Below are positions 60,972-64,000 of a DNA stretch of 64,000 nucleotides, piece by piece. The position numbers and the translations under genes are program-made. Positions within the stretch are counted from its first letter, which is position 1. Every line of letters starts with the position of its first letter. The stretch lies in contig JACKMU010000002.1 of the NCBI GenBank assembly GCA_024235215.1, positions 496,001 to 560,000 on the forward strand, given 5' to 3'. Below the pieces are notes generated by a model that was not told where the DNA came from, ran no database searches, and saw only the letters and a list, made by a program, of their open reading frames with translations. The DNA comes from Chromatiaceae bacterium. GTDB lineage: Bacteria; Pseudomonadota; Gammaproteobacteria; Chromatiales; Chromatiaceae.

Positions 60972-61360
60972 GTCATTCAGCCAACCAGTTTCTTAAAAAA
61001 CTGAATGTTAAAGAGAGAAGGTGAGCTTGTCACCACTGGATCACAATTAATGCCAGCCACGACCCGGAACAGAGCATACCCAACGAGAATTGGCCTCGAA
61101 GCAAAGACCTTCCGCTGAAACCGCAAACTGCCTGTAGACGGCCTGATCACAGTGGGGAAGCGCTGCGCTGCCTTGCCTGGCTCCCCTTTCGATCATGGAG
61201 CTACCTTGCTATTCAACTGAGGACTCCAGGTGCAATCATTTTGAGTGAGGAAACAGGAGCGTCCTGTATTACCCTCGTCGGTATTTTCCGCCTGGCTGAC
61301 CAGAATGACGCTACTCGAAGTTTCCTCCATAGGCTGCACCACGACTCGTTTTAAGCTTTG
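60972..61360. other. Gap between alaS and the MITE
   Basis: About 390 bases with no gene I can support. It should hold the alaS promoter. Confidence 0.4.
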
Positions 61361-61530
61361 CCTAGGAGCCTGTCGGACTATGGTGGATCGTAGCAAGGAA
61401 GTGGGAGAGCGAGGTAAAATGGTTCCCGATTTGAGGCGCATAGTGGGCCTATGTACCGAAAATCGGGGAAAATTTGGACCGCTCTTCCGCTTCCGCAGTA
61501 GAAACATCCAAAGTCCGACAGGCTCCTAGG
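61361..61530. mobile_element. 170-bp MITE with 19-bp perfect terminal inverted repeats
   Basis: CCTAGGAGCCTGTCGGACT at 61361-61379 is the exact reverse complement of 61512-61530. CTAG at both outer ends could be the four-base target duplication seen with IS5-group elements, whose ends often read GAGCCTG. There is no coding capacity. It begins ten bases after the recX stop (on the minus strand) and may act as its transcript end. A fragment of a related element is at 45152. Confidence 0.85.
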
Positions 61531-61540
61531 AAGCAATATA

Positions 61541-61987
61541 CTAATGTGGTAGGAGCCGACGGATATGGTCGACTGCGAATCCCCGATATTGGAGGAAGCG
61601 GGCCCTTCTGGCCCAGTCACGGAGACCTTGTGCCGGATCCTCTCCGAATCTGGCTCGAACCGCAGTAAGCAGGATCGGGTCCCAGGCGTATTCATCCGGG
61701 TCGATACACTGATTCAGCAACTCTGCAGAGATACCCCGCTCGATCAACTCCTGGCGAATACGAATCGGTCCAAATCCGCGACGCCGTCGTGAGTCAATAT
61801 ATTCCAGTGTATAACGCTGATCACTCTGTAAACCCTGTTCGGCAAGGTGGTCCAGCAACCGTTTCAACTCCTCTGAACGTTGCACACGCCTCTTCAGCTT
61901 ACGGTACAACTCTGCGCGTGAGTGCTCGCGCTGTCCGAGCAGGCGCAACGCAGCCTGTTCAAGTGCGTTAAAATCACTGTCAGACAA
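61541..61987 (-). CDS. recX: Regulatory protein RecX
   Basis: RecX inhibits and modulates RecA filaments. The 148-residue protein has the three-helix repeats of the family: ALRLLGQREHSRAELYRKLKRR, RYTLEYIDSRRRRGFGPIRIRQEL (with the R-x-x-x-G-x-x-x-I pattern) and RARFGEDPAQGLRDWARRARFLQYRGFAVDHIRRLL. In most gammaproteobacteria recX follows recA immediately. Here about 1.4 kb separates them, containing a regulator gene in the opposite direction and unknown genes. Confidence 0.93.
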   Translation of the reverse strand: MSDSDFNALEQAALRLLGQREHSRAELYRKLKRRVQRSEELKRLLDHLAEQGLQSDQRYTLEYIDSRRRRGFGPIRIRQELIERGISAELLNQCIDPDEYAWDPILLTAVRARFGEDPAQGLRDWARRARFLQYRGFAVDHIRRLLPH

Positions 61988-62011
61988 ACTGCTCTCCGTT
62001 GGATCGATTGT

Positions 62012-62392
62012 TCAGATCACTCTGCCGTAGGGTATCGCCACCACCACGTATGGATGACCTTCATAATCGATGGTCTGCCACTGTTGATCATCTCTGAGAG
62101 CAACCTTCATGCAGTTGATTGCGGAGTTCTGCTTCCGGTCGCAGACTTCACCATCGACTCCAACCAGATAAGCCTCCAAGTGCATCGGACAGCCATTAAT
62201 GATTATCTTGGCATGCAATTGCGATGGCAGTTCCGGATTCTCCTCCAAAAAACTGACGGGCTCCCAGTAAGAGTCGACCGGATGTATCTGAACAGTTACC
62301 CCACCCGTTGGCTGCGAGCTTGATACCGCTGCAGAGGATTGATTGCCACTCTTGAGACGGGTAGGAAAGGGACTTCTAATCAAGGCACTCAT
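62012..62392 (-). CDS. Hypothetical protein inserted between recA and recX
   Basis: A 126-residue protein that I do not recognise. It has no signal peptide or membrane segment. The first 35 residues are Ser/Gln-rich (GNQSSAAVSSSQPTGG). The rest alternates short strands (LHAKIIINGCPMHLEAYLVG and HPYVVVAIPYG), suggesting a small beta fold. It is 24 bases upstream of recX in the same direction, and directly abuts a smaller frame upstream. Confidence 0.5.
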   Translation of the reverse strand: MSALIRSPFPTRLKSGNQSSAAVSSSQPTGGVTVQIHPVDSYWEPVSFLEENPELPSQLHAKIIINGCPMHLEAYLVGVDGEVCDRKQNSAINCMKVALRDDQQWQTIDYEGHPYVVVAIPYGRVI

Positions 62393-62539
62393 CTATATCT
62401 CTCCTGGTGATTCAGGTAGCAGAGTGAAAACCTCACCCAACAAACCTGCTGCAGCAACCTGGTGATCTCTTTTCAACCTGATACCACCATCTGCGTTATT
62501 ATTCTTTATCAGTATCCACCCGGAAACGTCTTCTCCCAT
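62393..62539 (-). CDS. Possible small hypothetical protein
   Basis: A 48-codon frame (start ATG at 62539; longer starts run into the Crp/Fnr gene on the other strand). It reads MGEDVSGWILIKNNNADGG and later LKRDHQVAAAGLLGEVF. Its stop directly touches the ATG of the next gene, as in an operon. No family is recognised, so the call is weak. Confidence 0.3.
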   Translation of the reverse strand: MGEDVSGWILIKNNNADGGIRLKRDHQVAAAGLLGEVFTLLPESPGEI

Positions 62540-62665
62540 GGCAGATAACGGGTACTGATAATCCACCTGCGTTGCTGGGAGCAAGCTGTTTCTGGAAACG
62601 GGCTCAGAGCACCATACTAGTGCATGGCTGTCACAGAATCTGTCAATCTGAGGACAATTCAGAAA

Positions 62666-63343
62666 ATGGATCCGATTGAGAGACTTTTCTCCCAAAGCCC
62701 CTGGAATCAATGTCTGAATCCAGCACAGCGCCATCGCGTTCTGACGTCACTGTTTGCAAAACACTACGCAGCAGGTGAGGTGATCTGCCGAAAAGGGGAT
62801 ATCAGCGATGTATGGATCGGCATTGCTGAAGGGCTGGTACAGCTCAGCATTGAGTCAAAACATGGGAAGCAGTTGTCATTGGCCACTGGTATTCCGCCAG
62901 GCAGCTGGTTTGGGGAGGGATCGCTGCTCAAAAAAGAGCCGCGTAAATACAACGTCGTTGCGCTGCGCAGATCAACCATTGTCTTCATGCCGGCAGAAAC
63001 ATTTTTCGAACTGTTGGACGAAAATTTTGCATTCAACCGCTTTCTGCTGATTCAGATCAACGAGCGGCTGGGGCAGTTTATTGGCAACATGGAGCATGAC
63101 CGATTGCTCTCACCGGAAGAGAAGGTGGCTCAGTCACTGGCAACCATGTTCAACAGCCTGCTGTATCCGAACACCGATAGCAAACTGAGCATTACCCAAG
63201 AAGAGTTAGGCAACCTCGCAGGTATCTCCCGTCAACGCGTCAATCAGGCGTTACATCTGCTGCAGGGGCAAGGGATACTGACAGTAAAATATGGTGAAAT
63301 TTCCATTCTCGATATGGATGCCTTGCGTGCATTCGAGCAGTGA
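62666..63343 (+). CDS. Crp/Fnr-family transcription regulator
   Basis: A 225-residue regulator (ATG at 62666; an ATG at 62624 is in frame). The N-terminal cyclic-nucleotide-binding-type barrel includes FAKHYAAGEVICRKGDISDVWIGIAEG and PPGSWFGEGSLLKKEP. The C-terminal winged helix has ITQEELGNLAGISRQRVNQALHLLQGQGIL. No Fnr-type N-terminal Cys cluster is present, so iron-sulfur oxygen sensing is unlikely. The ligand is unknown. It is divergent from the unknown pair and convergent with recA. Confidence 0.88.
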   Translation: MDPIERLFSQSPWNQCLNPAQRHRVLTSLFAKHYAAGEVICRKGDISDVWIGIAEGLVQLSIESKHGKQLSLATGIPPGSWFGEGSLLKKEPRKYNVVALRRSTIVFMPAETFFELLDENFAFNRFLLIQINERLGQFIGNMEHDRLLSPEEKVAQSLATMFNSLLYPNTDSKLSITQEELGNLAGISRQRVNQALHLLQGQGILTVKYGEISILDMDALRAFEQ

Positions 63344-63414
63344 CTTCTGGCTTGCGCCAGCATGAAAAACAGGATTGAGCCGTACCGCTTCAGCAATGAG
63401 ACGCCTGATTACCG

Positions 63415-64000
63415 TCAGACAGCGCGTAAACCTTCCATATCTTTGGACGTATCCTCACCAAGCTGCTCTTTTGCTACTTTCGGAAAGACCTGCGCTCTTA
63501 TTCTGGCTTCAATATCCCGGGCAATATCCGAATTCTCTTTCAGGAAGTTGCGCACGTTCTCCCTGCCTTGGCCAATACGCTCTCCCTGATAGCTGTACCA
63601 GGCACCAGACCTGTCGACCACCCCCAGCTTAGTGCCCAGTTCGATCAACTCACTTTCTTTGGATACCCCTTCACCGTAAAGAATATCGAAGCTCGCCTCT
63701 TTGAATGGCGGCGCCACCTTGTTTTTGACCACCTTTACCCTGGTCTCGTTACCAACCACCTCATCACCGCTCTTTACCGAGCCAATACGGCGGATATCCA
63801 GACGCACAGAAGCGTAGAACTTGAGTGCATTACCGCCAGTGGTGGTCTCCGGACTACCAAACATGACACCTATTTTCATACGGATCTGGTTGATGAAGAT
63901 CACCACGCAATTGGAGCGCTTGATGTTAGCTGTCAGTTTGCGCAACGCCTGTGACATCAGCCGTGCCTGCAGGCCGACATGGGTATCGCCCATCTCGCCT
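63415..64000 (-). CDS. recA: RecA recombinase, C-terminal part (runs off window)
   Basis: The last 195 residues of RecA: MGDTHVGLQARLMSQALRKL, IFINQIRMKIGVMFGSPETTTGGNALKFYAS (loop L2 region, in parts), RVKVVKNKVAPPFKEASFDILYGEG and a C-terminal acidic tail. The 5' part, with the Walker motifs, lies beyond base 64000. Separation from recX is described under that gene. Confidence 0.97.
   Translation of the reverse strand, partial: GEMGDTHVGLQARLMSQALRKLTANIKRSNCVVIFINQIRMKIGVMFGSPETTTGGNALKFYASVRLDIRRIGSVKSGDEVVGNETRVKVVKNKVAPPFKEASFDILYGEGVSKESELIELGTKLGVVDRSGAWYSYQGERIGQGRENVRNFLKENSDIARDIEARIRAQVFPKVAKEQLGEDTSKDMEGLRAV

Noticed and set aside
61193..61507. Open frames across and beside the MITE
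   Set aside because: They run through the inverted-repeat element and have no ribosome site or motif.

Overview
The window reads as chromosomal DNA of a gammaproteobacterium. The gene order dxr-rseP-bamA-skp-lpxD-fabZ-lpxA-lpxB, preceded by rpsB-tsf-pyrH-frr-uppS-cdsA, and the block recA-recX-alaS-lysC-csrA-tRNA-Ser are both typical of that class. Added PEP-CTERM/exosortase-type genes, a CmoA/CmoB pair and an ethylmalonyl-CoA pathway cluster suggest an environmental lineage, perhaps a sulfur-oxidising or symbiotic one. That last placement is inference; no species is recognised.

Layout. 1-13.1 kb, minus strand: translation factors, undecaprenyl-diphosphate and CDP-diglyceride synthesis, isoprenoid synthesis, outer-membrane assembly and lipid A synthesis. 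13.4-20.0 kb, plus strand: map, glnD, an ArsC/Spx-like gene, then a lysine branch made of dapL and a diaminopimelate decarboxylase. 20.3-24.5 kb: a cold-shock gene, an unfamiliar P-loop kinase-like protein, small membrane proteins and a nitroreductase. 24.9-31.7 kb: a compact cluster for the ethylmalonyl-CoA pathway (methylsuccinyl-CoA dehydrogenase, ethylmalonyl-CoA mutase, MeaB chaperone, crotonyl-CoA carboxylase/reductase). The last enzyme carries a C-terminal CBS pair. 32.2-37.1 kb: a PilZ protein, EtfAB, a divergent acyl-CoA dehydrogenase and a thioesterase, with a palindromic operator on a promoter between etfB and the dehydrogenase. 37.2-39.2 kb: a candidate small RNA and cmoAB.

39.3-55 kb is an accessory region. 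It holds two large divergent TPR proteins of PEP-CTERM (PrsT) type, a group II intron remnant, a PEP-CTERM protein with a near-ideal sigma-54 promoter, and long non-coding stretches with transposase debris. Next comes a group that looks like an uncharacterised small-molecule pathway: a nitroreductase-fold protein, an O-methyltransferase and a ThiF/E1-like adenylyltransferase. Two convergent acyltransferases of the exosortase-associated, LuxI-like family follow. Parts of it are AT-richer than the housekeeping blocks, which fits acquisition by transfer.

55.4-64 kb returns to core genes: a small heat-shock protein, tRNA-Ser(GCU), csrA, lysC, alaS, recX and the 3' part of recA. recA and recX are split by a Crp/Fnr regulator and one or two unknown genes, and a 170-bp MITE with 19-bp perfect inverted repeats lies just after recX.

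The strongest candidates for something undescribed are the Ccr-CBS fusion within a complete ethylmalonyl-CoA cassette, and the nitroreductase/methyltransferase/ThiF/double-acyltransferase neighbourhood. Functions are called from motifs and remembered family sequences; no searches were run.
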